From a virus: a stretch of DNA of 39,116 nt. Below the pieces are notes generated by a model, which was not told the origin of the DNA, ran no database searches, and saw only the letters and a program-made list of their open reading frames with translations. Both the position numbers and the translations under genes were made by a program. The stretch lies in the IMG/VR virus record IMGVR_UViG_3300044960_000368, positions 1 through 39,116 of that record. One strand, given 5' to 3'. Of this stretch, positions 16,144 to 23,920 are shown piece by piece (positions within the stretch are counted from its first letter, which is position 1; each line of letters opens with the position of its first letter).

Positions 16144-19100
16144 ATGGCCGTCCTCGCGCTCGCGGCTGGCGGAGCGGCGCTGGGGGGCGCCATCGGCAGC
16201 GCGCTCGGCGCGGCTTCGCTCGGCGTGTCGGTCGGCTGGGCGCTCGGCGGGCTCGCCGGCAATCTGTTGTTCGGCCCGAAGCCGCCGCCCATCAGCGGGC
16301 CGCGCCTCGGCGACCTCTCGGTCCAGACAAGCACCTACGGCGCCGCCATCCCGCTGGTGTTCGGCACGGCGCGCGTCGCCGGGAACATCATCTGGTCGTC
16401 GGGCATTCGCGAGCAGACGAACACGCGACGGGTGCGCGCTGGCAAGGGCGGACGACGGCAGACCGTCACGACCTACTCCTACTTCGCCTCCTGGGCATCC
16501 GCGCTCTGCGCCGGTCCAATGGCTGCGGTGCTGCGGATCTGGATGGACGACAAGCTGGTCTACGACGCGTCAGGTGCGTCGCTCGAGTTGCAGGTGCCCG
16601 GTCTGCGATGGCGATTCTATCCTGGCAACGAAACGCAGCTTCCGGATCCGCTGATCGAGGCGAACGTCGGCGCGGCGAATGCGGTCGCGCATCGCGGTCT
16701 CTGCTACCTCGTGTTCGAGGACGTGCCGCTGAATGCCTTCGGCAATCGCATTCCGTCGGTCAGCGTCGAAGTGGTGGCGGCCGGTGGCATCGCTTCGATC
16801 GAAACGACAGCGACGCTCCCAGCGTCCGGCGGCTGGTCCGGCGCGCTTTACGCCGCAGACCACGAGCGCGCCACAGTGCTGTTGCTCGGCACCGAACCGA
16901 ACGACAGCACGCTCCGCTTCTTGGGCTCGGTGAACACGCTGACGATGGATGCGCAGCGTGCGTATGGTCCGAGCCTTGCACAGTTCGCGCACGCGATTGC
17001 CTTGCAGGACGGCAAAGCCTACGTGGTGCACGGGCCGCCGGGCGATGTGTGGCTGCGCAAGTACGATCTCGACGCCGGCGTTCGGATCGAGCCGCCATTT
17101 GAAGCGACGACTGCAGCATTCACAACCACGCGCACCCGCTTCCGCGTGCCGCTGCGCGGTGATTGCGTGATCGCTCGCGTGCTTGGTCCCTTCGGCTGGC
17201 GGCGCTTCTTCCTGACGGTGCCGCAGGGCAGCCCGGCGGCCGTCTACTGCATCGATGCCGACACAATGCAATACGTGTTCGGCTCGTCTGCCACCGGCGA
17301 TCAGCGCATCATGGAAGCGCCGACAAACGGACTGCTAGCGGCAGGCGAGGAGCGGGAGGGCGAGTCCGACGTCTGGTATGCCGCGCCGGTTTCCGGTGGC
17401 GGCATTGAGCTCTGGCGCATCGTGATCACCTACGGCGCAATCGGCGGACAACAGATCGCAGGCGTGAAGGCGTCGCAGGTTGCTACCTATACCAATGCCG
17501 AGCTTGGTTTGACCGGTTCGGGAACAATCAAACTTAACGCCTTTGATTACGATCCAGACGACAACACTCTGATCCTCGCTGCGTTGCCCAACTCGCCCGT
17601 CGAAACCGCGATTATCAAGCTGCGCGCGGATGGATCGATCGCCTGGCAGCGATACTTCGCAACCTTCTTCTCCGAGTCACGGTCTGGCACCAAGCGCGTC
17701 CTCGGTGGCACCTGGGCAATCCAAAGAGAAGGCACGAACGATGTAACGTTGCTCGATACGCGCACGGGCGCGACGCTGCAGACCGTCACGACTTCCGGCA
17801 TGCCGACCTTTGCCGCGTTCGCCTGGGACTCGTCGATTAAAGCGGCTTTCTACTTCGGCATAGGCGGCGTTTATCGTCGGTTGCTAATGCAGCGCCAGAG
17901 CAGCAATACGGTGTCGCTCTCGTCGATCGTATCGACGCTCTGCACGCGCGCGGGGCTCGTCGCCTCAGACATCAACGTCGCAGCGCTCACCGACAGCGTG
18001 CGCGGCTTTGTGGTGGCGCGCCCAATGACGGCGCGCCAGGCGCTTGAGCCGCTGGCAACCGCATTCTCCTTCGATGCGGTCGAGCGTGACGACGTGCTGG
18101 TGTTCCGCAAGCGGGGCGGCGCCACGGTAGCGACGATCGCGCACAACGATCTGGTGCGGAGCGGCGACAGCCCGGTGATCCAGGAACAGCGCGCGCAGGA
18201 CGCCGAGCTTCCACGCGCGGTCTCGGTGCGCCACATCGACCCGGCGCGCGCCTACGAGGTCGGCACCCAACGCTGGCAGCGGCCGCTCGCGCCCACCGCC
18301 ACCATGGCGTCGGTCGGCGAGACCACGCTCGACCTGCCGATCGTGCTCACCGCATCAGAAGCGAAGGCGATCGCGCGTCGGATTGTCACCGCAGCCTGGC
18401 GCGAGCGCACGCGCTTCAGCTTCGCCGGCACGACCCAGCATCTTCGTCTTGAGCCGACCGATCCGATCCTGCTCACGCGCGCCGATGGCGCGCAGGCTCG
18501 CGCGCGCATTCTTTCGGCGCAGCTTGGCGCCAACTGGACGGTCGAGATCGAAGCGGTCGAGGAGGCGACTGGCGACTACGTGCAGCCCGCACTGGCCGAC
18601 GGCGGCGCAGGGCATGCGCCGGATACTTTGCCGCTGCCCTACGCGGTGCGCGGCTTCGCGCCCAACCTGCCGCTGATCGTCGACGCCGACGATCTGGCCG
18701 GCTCCGGGCTGCGCACCTACCTGCACGGCGGCGCCATCCGCGGCCAGACCTGGCGAAGGGCGGATGCTTTCCGCTCAATCGACGGCACCGTCTGGGAGCC
18801 GGTCGGCGCGCTGGTGGACCCGGCGGCCTGGGGCACCGTCGTCTCGCCCGTGCCGGTCCCAGGCTCCTACTGGACCTGGGACGACACCACCGTGCTCACG
18901 GTCCAGATGCAGACTGGTGCCGAGCGCATTGAAGGCGCAACCGATCTCGAGGTGCTGAACGGCGCCAACCTCGCGGCGCTGCTGGCTCAGGATGGTCGTG
19001 TCGAACTGATCCAGTTCGGCGTCGCTGATCCGCTCGGCTCCGGACGGTTCTTGCTGCGGCGGCTGCTGCGCGGCCGGCGCGGCACCGAGGACGCCGGCGC

Positions 19101-19599
19101 CTTCACCACCGGGGCCACCTTCCTGCTGCTCGACGCATCCATCCTGCGCAGCGCATCGCCAACCGGCGCGCTCAACACCGTCGAGCGGTTCCGCTTCGTC
19201 GGCCTGTTCGGCTCGATCCAGACGGCCAGCGAGGTGCGGCGGCTGACGATCGGGCGCGCGGAGCAGCCCTACGCCCCCGTGCACATCGTCGGCACGCGCA
19301 ATCCGGGCCAGGACCTCACCGTGACTTGGGTGCGGCGCACACGGATCGGCGGCGAGCTGGTCGATCTGACCGACTCGGTGCCGCTTGCCGAGGAGACTGA
19401 AGCCTACGAGGTGGACATCCGCAACACCGGCGACACCGCTACGCTGCGCACCTTCACCGGGCTGACCTCTCCGACCGTCACCTACACCGCCGCGCAGCAG
19501 ACGACCGACGGGCTGACGCCGGGCGATCCGGTGCGGGTGCATGTGTTTCAGATGAGCGCTCTTGTCGGGCGCGGTCGTAGGGGAGTTGCGGTCGTATGA
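16144..19599 (+). CDS. Central tail hub / host-specificity protein (GTA gp15-like)
   Basis: This 1151-residue protein is the baseplate hub and fibre-bearing protein. It opens with a glycine/alanine-rich hydrophobic segment (GAALGGAIGSALGAASLGVS), then the conserved GDLSVQTSTYGAAIPLVFGT and YSYFASWASALCAGP region. The hub domain resumes near residue 590 (VSLSSIVSTLCTRAGL), with the rcc01698-like region around 730-820 (LPIVLTASEAKAIARRIV, FAGTTQHLRLEPTDPILLT). Roughly residues 220-580 form beta-repeat sequence resembling a propeller. The TIM-barrel region expected in GTA gp15 is not recognisable. It overlaps the next gene by four bases. Confidence 0.88.
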   Translation: MAVLALAAGGAALGGAIGSALGAASLGVSVGWALGGLAGNLLFGPKPPPISGPRLGDLSVQTSTYGAAIPLVFGTARVAGNIIWSSGIREQTNTRRVRAGKGGRRQTVTTYSYFASWASALCAGPMAAVLRIWMDDKLVYDASGASLELQVPGLRWRFYPGNETQLPDPLIEANVGAANAVAHRGLCYLVFEDVPLNAFGNRIPSVSVEVVAAGGIASIETTATLPASGGWSGALYAADHERATVLLLGTEPNDSTLRFLGSVNTLTMDAQRAYGPSLAQFAHAIALQDGKAYVVHGPPGDVWLRKYDLDAGVRIEPPFEATTAAFTTTRTRFRVPLRGDCVIARVLGPFGWRRFFLTVPQGSPAAVYCIDADTMQYVFGSSATGDQRIMEAPTNGLLAAGEEREGESDVWYAAPVSGGGIELWRIVITYGAIGGQQIAGVKASQVATYTNAELGLTGSGTIKLNAFDYDPDDNTLILAALPNSPVETAIIKLRADGSIAWQRYFATFFSESRSGTKRVLGGTWAIQREGTNDVTLLDTRTGATLQTVTTSGMPTFAAFAWDSSIKAAFYFGIGGVYRRLLMQRQSSNTVSLSSIVSTLCTRAGLVASDINVAALTDSVRGFVVARPMTARQALEPLATAFSFDAVERDDVLVFRKRGGATVATIAHNDLVRSGDSPVIQEQRAQDAELPRAVSVRHIDPARAYEVGTQRWQRPLAPTATMASVGETTLDLPIVLTASEAKAIARRIVTAAWRERTRFSFAGTTQHLRLEPTDPILLTRADGAQARARILSAQLGANWTVEIEAVEEATGDYVQPALADGGAGHAPDTLPLPYAVRGFAPNLPLIVDADDLAGSGLRTYLHGGAIRGQTWRRADAFRSIDGTVWEPVGALVDPAAWGTVVSPVPVPGSYWTWDDTTVLTVQMQTGAERIEGATDLEVLNGANLAALLAQDGRVELIQFGVADPLGSGRFLLRRLLRGRRGTEDAGAFTTGATFLLLDASILRSASPTGALNTVERFRFVGLFGSIQTASEVRRLTIGRAEQPYAPVHIVGTRNPGQDLTVTWVRRTRIGGELVDLTDSVPLAEETEAYEVDIRNTGDTATLRTFTGLTSPTVTYTAAQQTTDGLTPGDPVRVHVFQMSALVGRGRRGVAVV

Positions 19600-20303
19600 G
19601 CACGCCGAACCTCGCCATCCCGCACGTCGCTGCGGCGCAGGCGCAGAAGGAGGTGACGATCAACGCCGGTTTCGATGCGCTGGACAACGCCACCAATCGC
19701 GAGGTGACGATCACCTACGCCGACGCCGACATCACTCTCACGACGGACCAAGCCCGACGCAATGCAGTGATCCGCTGCATCGGCAGCGTCACCGCAAATC
19801 GACGTCTCATCCTTCCTGCCGGTCGTCGGCTCTTGTGCGTCGACAACCGGCTGCCAGGCGTGCATTCGATCGAGGTCGGCTACTCTACCGGCGCGCGCGT
19901 GTGGGTGCCGCCTCTCGCATCGATCTGGGTGCAGGGCGATGGCACAAACGTCCTGGCGATCGGGGCCGGCATGGAGATCGGCTTCTTCGTCGCGGACCAG
20001 CCTGCCAACGACGAGCTCGTGGGAATGTTCGTGGCCTCGCGCCGTTTCGTAATCGCTGCCAATGCGCCGGGCGCGCGCGGCTACGCGGTGACTGCGCCGA
20101 CTGTCGCATCGTCCTTTGCGATCCAGAGGAACGGAACCGGCCTGGGCAGCGTGCAATTCGGCGCCGGCTCCAATGTGGCCACGTTCTCCTTCGGCAACGA
20201 TGAAACATTCGTGCCAGGCGACCGACTGATGCTGCGAGCACCTCTCGTGCAGGACGCCACGCTCGCAGACGTCGCGATAACCCTCCGGGCAAGGATCCTC
20301 TGA
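19596..20303 (+). CDS. DUF2793-type tail fibre protein
   Basis: This 235-residue protein begins with the DUF2793 signature (PNLAIPHVAAAQAQKEVTIN, then AGFDALDNATNREV) and continues as beta strands with Ala/Gly/Asn turns. DUF2793 proteins are common next to the hub in alphaproteobacterial phages and are probably fibre or receptor-binding subunits. The last 90 residues (about 145-235) look like a separate beta-sandwich. It overlaps the hub gene by four bases. Confidence 0.78.
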   Translation: MSTPNLAIPHVAAAQAQKEVTINAGFDALDNATNREVTITYADADITLTTDQARRNAVIRCIGSVTANRRLILPAGRRLLCVDNRLPGVHSIEVGYSTGARVWVPPLASIWVQGDGTNVLAIGAGMEIGFFVADQPANDELVGMFVASRRFVIAANAPGARGYAVTAPTVASSFAIQRNGTGLGSVQFGAGSNVATFSFGNDETFVPGDRLMLRAPLVQDATLADVAITLRARIL

Positions 20304-20304
20304 C

Positions 20305-21345
20305 ATGGCCTACACGCTAATCGAGGGCTTCGACTACTACGGCTCGCAGAACGACATGTCGGCTTCACCACAATGGGTTACGCTAGCGGGTGGCATCCAG
20401 CTGGTGCCTGGTTTCTTCAACCACGGCCGGGCGCTGAGCATTCCGAACGCATCGAGTGCGAACACAGTAATCCGCGAGGCGTCGTCGGCTTCGACGGAGG
20501 TCTTTATCGCCTTCGATGTCCTGCTGGAGGCGTTGCCGACCACCAACCCGTCCCTGCTTGTTGGGTGTCTAGAGGACAGCACGTCCCACTCCAACATTGC
20601 CGTAACGACGAGCGGCGCCATTCGCATGCGCCGGACGACCACGCAACTCGGGTCGGACAGCACCTTTACCTTCGCGCTCAACAGTCGATATCGCGTCGAG
20701 GTGCGTTTCGTCATCGCGGACTCCGGCGGGCTTATCGATGTGCGCGTTGACGGAACGTCTGTCGTATCGGTGACAAACGTCGATACGCGCAACGCTGGCA
20801 CGTCCGGCGCCATCAACCGCGTCGAGCTGCGAGGAATGATTCAATCTTCCAACGTCGGCGCGACGGTCTTCGACAACCTTACGGTAAACAACACGACCGG
20901 CAACGCACCAACATCGTGGCCCGGTCTGCGTCGCATCGAGACCATCTTTCCGAACAGCGACGAGGTGGCGCAGTGGACGCCATCGCAGGGCGGTCTTAAC
21001 TACGAGCTCGTAAACGACGCGACTCCAGATCTGCTTACCTGGGTCCAGTCGAATACGACCGGGCAGGTGGATCGATATGGACTCGCTAATCTCTCCGGCA
21101 CGCCGACCGCGATCGACGCGGTGCAACTGGTAACTCGCGCCGGACGTTCCGACAACGGCGCGCGCACCATGCGAGGCTTCATCCGGTCCGGCACCACCAC
21201 GAGCAACGGGGCGACGTTTACGCCGGTGGCGACTCCGAATGGCCAGTACCACCGCGACATCTGGCACGCCGACCCTAACACTTCGGCGGCCTGGACTGCG
21301 GCGGCGGTGAACGCGCTCGAGGCTGGCATCGAGGTGGTTTCGTGA
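20305..21345 (+). CDS. LamG/concanavalin-like fibre or adhesin protein
   Basis: This 346-residue protein begins with YTLIEGFDYYGSQNDMSASP. Its N-terminal 200 residues have the LamG/concanavalin jelly-roll pattern (FFNHGRALSIPN, VFIAFDVLLEALPTTNP, YRVEVRFVIADSGGLIDVRV, VDGTSVVSVTNVDTR), suggesting sugar binding. The C-terminal part (about 205-346) resembles a tail-fibre repeat region (QVDRYGLANLSGTPTAIDAV). It is probably a receptor-binding or decorating fibre. Fold is by pattern only. Confidence 0.6.
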   Translation: MAYTLIEGFDYYGSQNDMSASPQWVTLAGGIQLVPGFFNHGRALSIPNASSANTVIREASSASTEVFIAFDVLLEALPTTNPSLLVGCLEDSTSHSNIAVTTSGAIRMRRTTTQLGSDSTFTFALNSRYRVEVRFVIADSGGLIDVRVDGTSVVSVTNVDTRNAGTSGAINRVELRGMIQSSNVGATVFDNLTVNNTTGNAPTSWPGLRRIETIFPNSDEVAQWTPSQGGLNYELVNDATPDLLTWVQSNTTGQVDRYGLANLSGTPTAIDAVQLVTRAGRSDNGARTMRGFIRSGTTTSNGATFTPVATPNGQYHRDIWHADPNTSAAWTAAAVNALEAGIEVVS

Positions 21346-21641
21346 CACAGGCACGCGTATTCCAGCTTGGCCTGCAGGTGGTGCACGACCAGCAGCCGGC
21401 CAACACCGGTACGGCTCGCGTGTCGCAGGTGGCCGCGCAGGTGGTGCGCGACCGCGTTGACTGGGTGGGCGATTACGCGAGAACCTTTCAGCAGACGCTG
21501 CAGGTGGTGCACGACCAGCAACCGGCCAACACTGGCACCGCGCGCGTGTCGCAGGTGGCCGTGCAGGTGGTGCGCTCGGTGGCCGAGGTCGGCGGAGGAG
21601 GCGGAGGCGCGCGTCGAGCGGTAATCGTCGTGGCTTCTTAG
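21342..21641 (+). CDS. Repeat-containing fibre-tip protein ending at amber codon
   Basis: This 99-residue protein starts with GTG 21342 overlapping the upstream stop. It holds two near-identical beta segments (LQVVHDQQPANTGTARVSQV), from 21372-21449 and 21498-21575, 126 bases (42 residues) apart. A glycine hinge (GGGGGG) precedes a short end, ARRAVIVVAS. The frame stops at TAG 21639-21641, yet the same frame continues with sensible coding sequence for 30 codons. Similar valine-rich repeat proteins occur near the fibres of other alphaproteobacterial phages. Function unknown. Confidence 0.65.
   Translation: MTQARVFQLGLQVVHDQQPANTGTARVSQVAAQVVRDRVDWVGDYARTFQQTLQVVHDQQPANTGTARVSQVAVQVVRSVAEVGGGGGGARRAVIVVAS
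21372..21575 (+). repeat. Two 78-bp direct repeats, period 126 bp
   Basis: Copies 21372-21449 and 21498-21575 both open with CTGCAGGTGGTGCACGACCA and differ at a few mostly synonymous positions. They encode the repeated beta segment of the 21342 gene and are separated by a 48-bp unrelated linker. Confidence 0.9.
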
Positions 21642-21734
21642 GATGACGGCTCCGTCGATCTCGATCCTGGCGACCCGCCGGCGTCGACGCTGGTCACGGT
21701 CGTCCACGACGGCACCGTCTTCCGCATCGCATGA
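21642..21734 (+). other. In-frame continuation after amber codon
   Basis: Directly after TAG 21639-21641 the same frame reads 30 codons (DDGSVDLDPGDPP, then ASTLVTVVHDGTVFRIA) to TGA 21732-21734. Third positions are mostly G or C, like real genes here, and the sequence ends in a beta strand like the preceding protein. The other frame starting at ATG 21643 is arginine-rich and looks like a shadow. Readthrough, a recent nonsense mutation or a base error are all possible. Confidence 0.6.
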
Positions 21735-21770
21735 TCCTATGGAGACCACACCAGGATCCTGATACGATCA

Positions 21771-21794
21771 GCACGCCCGATGGTTCGGGCGTGC
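21771..21794 (+). terminator. Hairpin after the fibre genes
   Basis: A perfect ten-pair stem (GCACGCCCGA with TCGGGCGTGC) with loop TGGT lies 37 bases after the readthrough stop. No T tract follows directly (ATGACGTTTCTCC). It may act together with the stronger terminator 24 bases downstream. Confidence 0.55.
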
Positions 21795-21817
21795 ATGACG
21801 TTTCTCCTCCCTACCTG

Positions 21818-21850
21818 GGCCGCGCAGCACATCGCTGCGCGGCCTTTTTT
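21818..21850 (+). terminator. Rho-independent terminator of the late operon
   Basis: A perfect 11-pair stem (GGCCGCGCAGC with GCTGCGCGGCC), loop ACATC, is followed by six T residues (21845-21850). This ends the rightward structural operon and faces the convergent minus-strand genes, whose last stop is at 21854. Confidence 0.93.
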
Positions 21851-21853
21851 CAT

Positions 21854-22069
21854 TCAGGGCTTTCGCAAATCAAAAACAGGCGGCGGATGCTTGGCGTGCC
21901 AGTCAGCGGCTTTGGCCAGCCAAACCTCCAGAGCAGGTGGGATCGACGCCTGGCCGGCCACCCAGCGCCGCACCTGGGTCTCGCCTACATTCAGGCGACG
22001 CGCAAGCTCGCGCTGCGACCAGCCGATGGTCCGCAGCGCGACGGCAAGCTCAGCACCAGTCACTGACAC
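21854..22069 (-). CDS. XRE-type helix-turn-helix regulator
   Basis: This 71-residue protein has a Cro/CI-type HTH at residues 6-50 (ALRTIGWSQRELARRLNVGE, TQVRRWVAGQ) and a short C-terminal helix. It is the last gene of the minus arm. GTG 22069 is preceded at six bases by AGGAG (22076-22080). Twenty bases further upstream lies a perfect inverted repeat (22089-22104) that could be its own operator. It probably controls phage genes, but no dimerisation or cleavage domain is visible, so it is not a classical CI repressor. Confidence 0.8.
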   Translation of the reverse strand: MSVTGAELAVALRTIGWSQRELARRLNVGETQVRRWVAGQASIPPALEVWLAKAADWHAKHPPPVFDLRKP

Positions 22070-22088
22070 TGGTCGCTCCTGAGATGGT

Positions 22089-22104
22089 GTAGAAGACCTT
22101 CTAC
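22089..22104. promoter_or_regulatory. Inverted repeat GTAGAAG-AC-CTTCTAC
   Basis: Perfect seven-base arms around a two-base centre lie at the 3' end of the gene at 22101-22349 and 20 bases upstream of the XRE gene. A two-base loop is poor for an RNA hairpin, so a dimeric operator site for the XRE protein is the better guess. Confidence 0.45.
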
Positions 22105-22349
22105 TTCCACGTCAGGACCCGGCGCAGGTGCCGCCGAAACGAAGAAGCGGTGCGCGCCGCGAACTGGCCAGTGCCGATAATCTGACGCCAATCATGCCTA
22201 GCGTCATCCCAAACCCAGAGCCCGGTGCGATCCGGGCTGGTCCGGTACTCGACTGTGCAGGTCGAGTCGAGCCAGGCGCCAGTCACGACCGCCACGAAGC
22301 GGCCTTGCACGTCTTCCTTGACAGCGATCTTGTTGATGATATTGAACAT
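22101..22349 (-). CDS. Hypothetical 82-residue protein
   Basis: No family recognised. The protein begins MFNIINKIAVKEDVQGRFVA and is beta-rich with several Trp residues (GAWLDSTCTVEY, GLWVWDDARHDWRQIIG), ending in a basic helix (SFRRHLRRVLTWK). I chose ATG 22349 because AGGAGAAG lies in front of it; the frame is open to 22418 but runs through a hairpin. Its leader, CAGACAGACAGGAGAAG, is nearly identical to that of the leftward gene at base 105. Confidence 0.7.
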   Translation of the reverse strand: MFNIINKIAVKEDVQGRFVAVVTGAWLDSTCTVEYRTSPDRTGLWVWDDARHDWRQIIGTGQFAARTASSFRRHLRRVLTWK

Positions 22350-22369
22350 CGGCTTCTCCTGTCTGTCTG

Positions 22370-22408
22370 GCCGGGTCCCGCGCTCTTTGCACGGGGCCCG
22401 GCTTTTTT
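22370..22408 (+). terminator. Second rightward terminator / leader hairpin
   Basis: GCCGGGTCCC (22370-22379) pairs with GGGGCCCGGC (22393-22402; one T-G pair) and is followed by six T (22403-22408). Read rightward it is a good intrinsic terminator, able to stop late transcripts that pass the one at 21818. Read leftward it lies in the leader of the 22349 gene and has no T tract. Confidence 0.75.
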
Positions 22409-22414
22409 CGTTCC

Positions 22415-22720
22415 TCACCAGCCGCGCAGCACGGGCCAGAGCCCGTCCCAGTGTTGCGCCACTGGGCGGCCGTAGGCGCGGTTGGCCGCGCGGTCGGCCG
22501 CTGCCTGTGCCTCGGCCCAGACAGCCGCAAGGTCGGTCATGGGCGCGTCAGCGTCGATCTCCATCTGATGCCGATAGGCGCGGTAGGCCGCCCCGTAATC
22601 GGCGACACCGTAGCGGTCGAGAACGCGTCGCGCAGCGTTCTCGGCAGCCCACTCGCAGCGCAGACGCTTTGCCAGCGGCTGCGGCTCGCCTTCGGGCCAA
22701 TCAATCGCGAGTTGCTGCAT
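22415..22720 (-). CDS. Hypothetical 101-residue protein
   Basis: No family recognised. The product (MQQLAIDWPEGEPQPLAKRL and on) is helical, alanine- and tryptophan-rich, with ENAARRVLDRYGVADYGAAY and AEAQAAADRAANRAYGRPVA segments. ATG 22720 has GGAGG at 22727-22731 with good spacing, better than the alternative ATG 22732. It overlaps the upstream minus gene by 20 bases, which indicates coupled translation. Confidence 0.65.
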   Translation of the reverse strand: MQQLAIDWPEGEPQPLAKRLRCEWAAENAARRVLDRYGVADYGAAYRAYRHQMEIDADAPMTDLAAVWAEAQAAADRAANRAYGRPVAQHWDGLWPVLRGW

Positions 22721-23048
22721 CTTCGCCTCCATGCATCTCGTAGTCGGCGTCGGTGAACTCGGCGAGCCCCGCCTCGATGGCGTCGAGCGCGCCGGCATCG
22801 AAAGCATCTTCGACCTCGCGGTCGGAGAAGCGCCAATGGCGCCGCTGCTCCTCGCGCACGAGCCCCCACCAGATGTCTCTGTGCCAGGGTTTGTCGGGCT
22901 CGCACCCACCGGCCCAGGCCTCCCAGTCCAGTTTCTCCTTCGCCCGCTGTTCCAGACGGGCGGCGACCAGCCACCCGTCTTCATAGGCCTCGGCTAGGGC
23001 CGGATCGGCCCGGTAGGCCTCAGGGGTCTTGTCGGGATAGTCGCGCAT
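22701..23048 (-). CDS. Acidic hypothetical protein, 115 residues
   Basis: No family recognised. The protein (MRDYPDKTPEAYRADPALAE, then AYEDGWLVAARLEQRAKEKL) is acidic and rich in Trp (WEAW, WHRDIWWG), ending with two short acidic helices (AGALDAIEAGLAEFTDADYE). Small acidic phage proteins are sometimes DNA mimics, but nothing specific supports that here. ATG 23048 follows GGAGAGG. Confidence 0.65.
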   Translation of the reverse strand: MRDYPDKTPEAYRADPALAEAYEDGWLVAARLEQRAKEKLDWEAWAGGCEPDKPWHRDIWWGLVREEQRRHWRFSDREVEDAFDAGALDAIEAGLAEFTDADYEMHGGEDAATRD

Positions 23049-23062
23049 GGCGGCCTCTCCAA

Positions 23063-23458
23063 TCACGCCGCCTGCTCGACGGGCGGCAGCTCATCGAGAA
23101 CCGCCCTGCTCCGGATCTGTGCCCGGGTCTCGTAGTAGGGAGCGTAACCCCCTGCCTGGAGCCCTGCAGGCGGCACCGTGCTGCGCAGGTAGCGCGGCAG
23201 GGTCCGCTTCGCCCCGCGCGGCACATACAGCGCGCGGCGCTGCACCTGCTGAGCGTCGTAGAACACGGCGCTCAGCCGCGACGCGTGCCGCAGGACGAAC
23301 CCCGCGGCCACGCCGGCCGCCACCGCGTCGGCGGCGGCCTGCACGGCAGCCACGTCCGGGTGGACGTAGCTGCACCCCTCGGGAGGCTCACCCCCGAGGG
23401 CGGCCCGGAAAGCGCTGTAGAGCGCCTTCCACTGAGCTTTCTTGGTCTGCTGCTGCAT
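23063..23458 (-). CDS. Hypothetical 131-residue protein
   Basis: No family recognised. The N-terminus is a basic helix (MQQQTKKAQWKALYSAFRAA), followed by an alanine-rich helix (DVAAVQAAADAVAAGVAAG) and a Tyr/Arg-rich C-terminal part (YVPRGAKRTLPRYLRS). ATG 23458 follows AGGAGG (GGCAGGAGGACAAG). A 133-base gap with two inverted repeats precedes it, so transcription may start again here. Confidence 0.65.
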   Translation of the reverse strand: MQQQTKKAQWKALYSAFRAALGGEPPEGCSYVHPDVAAVQAAADAVAAGVAAGFVLRHASRLSAVFYDAQQVQRRALYVPRGAKRTLPRYLRSTVPPAGLQAGGYAPYYETRAQIRSRAVLDELPPVEQAA

Positions 23459-23506
23459 CTTGTCCTCCTGCCTGCCCGGCACCATCGCCAGGCGCGTTCC
23501 CACGTA

Positions 23507-23523
23507 TGGCGCATTTTGCGCCA
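23507..23523. promoter_or_regulatory. Operator-like palindrome TGGCGCA-TTT-TGCGCCA
   Basis: Perfect seven-base arms with a three-base centre lie 50 bases upstream of the minus gene starting at 23458. On the minus strand they fall between a possible -35 (TTGCAT) and -10 (CATACG) with 17-base spacing, as expected for a repressor site inside a promoter. The promoter boxes are weak. Confidence 0.4.
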
Positions 23524-23538
23524 CGATGCAACGGCGCA

Positions 23539-23584
23539 ATGCGGCAGGTCCAGCTTACGAATTGTTTCAGCCGACCTGCCGCAT
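23539..23584. repeat. 12-bp perfect inverted repeat with 22-bp loop
   Basis: ATGCGGCAGGTC (23539-23550) and GACCTGCCGCAT (23573-23584) are exact reverse complements, just downstream of the stop of the minus gene 23592-23888. No T tract is adjacent on either strand. It could be a terminator-like barrier, an mRNA 3' protective hairpin or a protein-binding site. Confidence 0.6.
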
Positions 23585-23591
23585 CAGGCGT

Positions 23592-23888
23592 CTACATGCC
23601 GGCCGTGCGCAGCTGGTGCAGCCGAGCTTCCGCTTCCTGCGAGCGTCGCTCGATCTCGGCGTCGTGCAGCAGCTCTTCGGCCGCTGCAGTCAGATCCAGA
23701 CGCCACGCTGGCGTGTTCGTCGCCGGATCGATCACTAGCGTGCAGACATATTCGCCAGCCTGATCGGCAAGATCCTCGGCGACGGCCTCGACCGCGTACT
23801 GCTCTGCGACATGCACAGTGGCATCGTATTTCAGCGGCGTGTGCTCTGCACGCCAAACGTTGATCCACAGAGCCTTTTTGTTGGCCAT
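23592..23888 (-). CDS. Hypothetical 98-residue protein downstream of the TIGR array
   Basis: No family recognised. The product (MANKKALWINVWRAEHTPLK) is beta-rich in its first half (GEYVCTLVIDPATNTPAWRL) and a charged helix in its second (DAEIERRSQEAEARLHQLR). ATG 23888 follows AAGGAGAAG. It is the first gene after the TIGR array on the same strand; whether it belongs to the system or is only a neighbour is unknown. A hairpin-like inverted repeat (23902-23919) separates it from the array end. Confidence 0.65.
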   Translation of the reverse strand: MANKKALWINVWRAEHTPLKYDATVHVAEQYAVEAVAEDLADQAGEYVCTLVIDPATNTPAWRLDLTAAAEELLHDAEIERRSQEAEARLHQLRTAGM

Positions 23889-23920
23889 TTTCTTCTCCTT
23901 ATCCAAACGATTTCGTTTTG

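Noticed and set aside
21643-21777. Small ORF starting ATG 21643 after the fibre-tip stop
   Set aside because: It is arginine-rich and out of frame with the coding-like extension of the upstream gene; the neighbouring frame is the better coding candidate.
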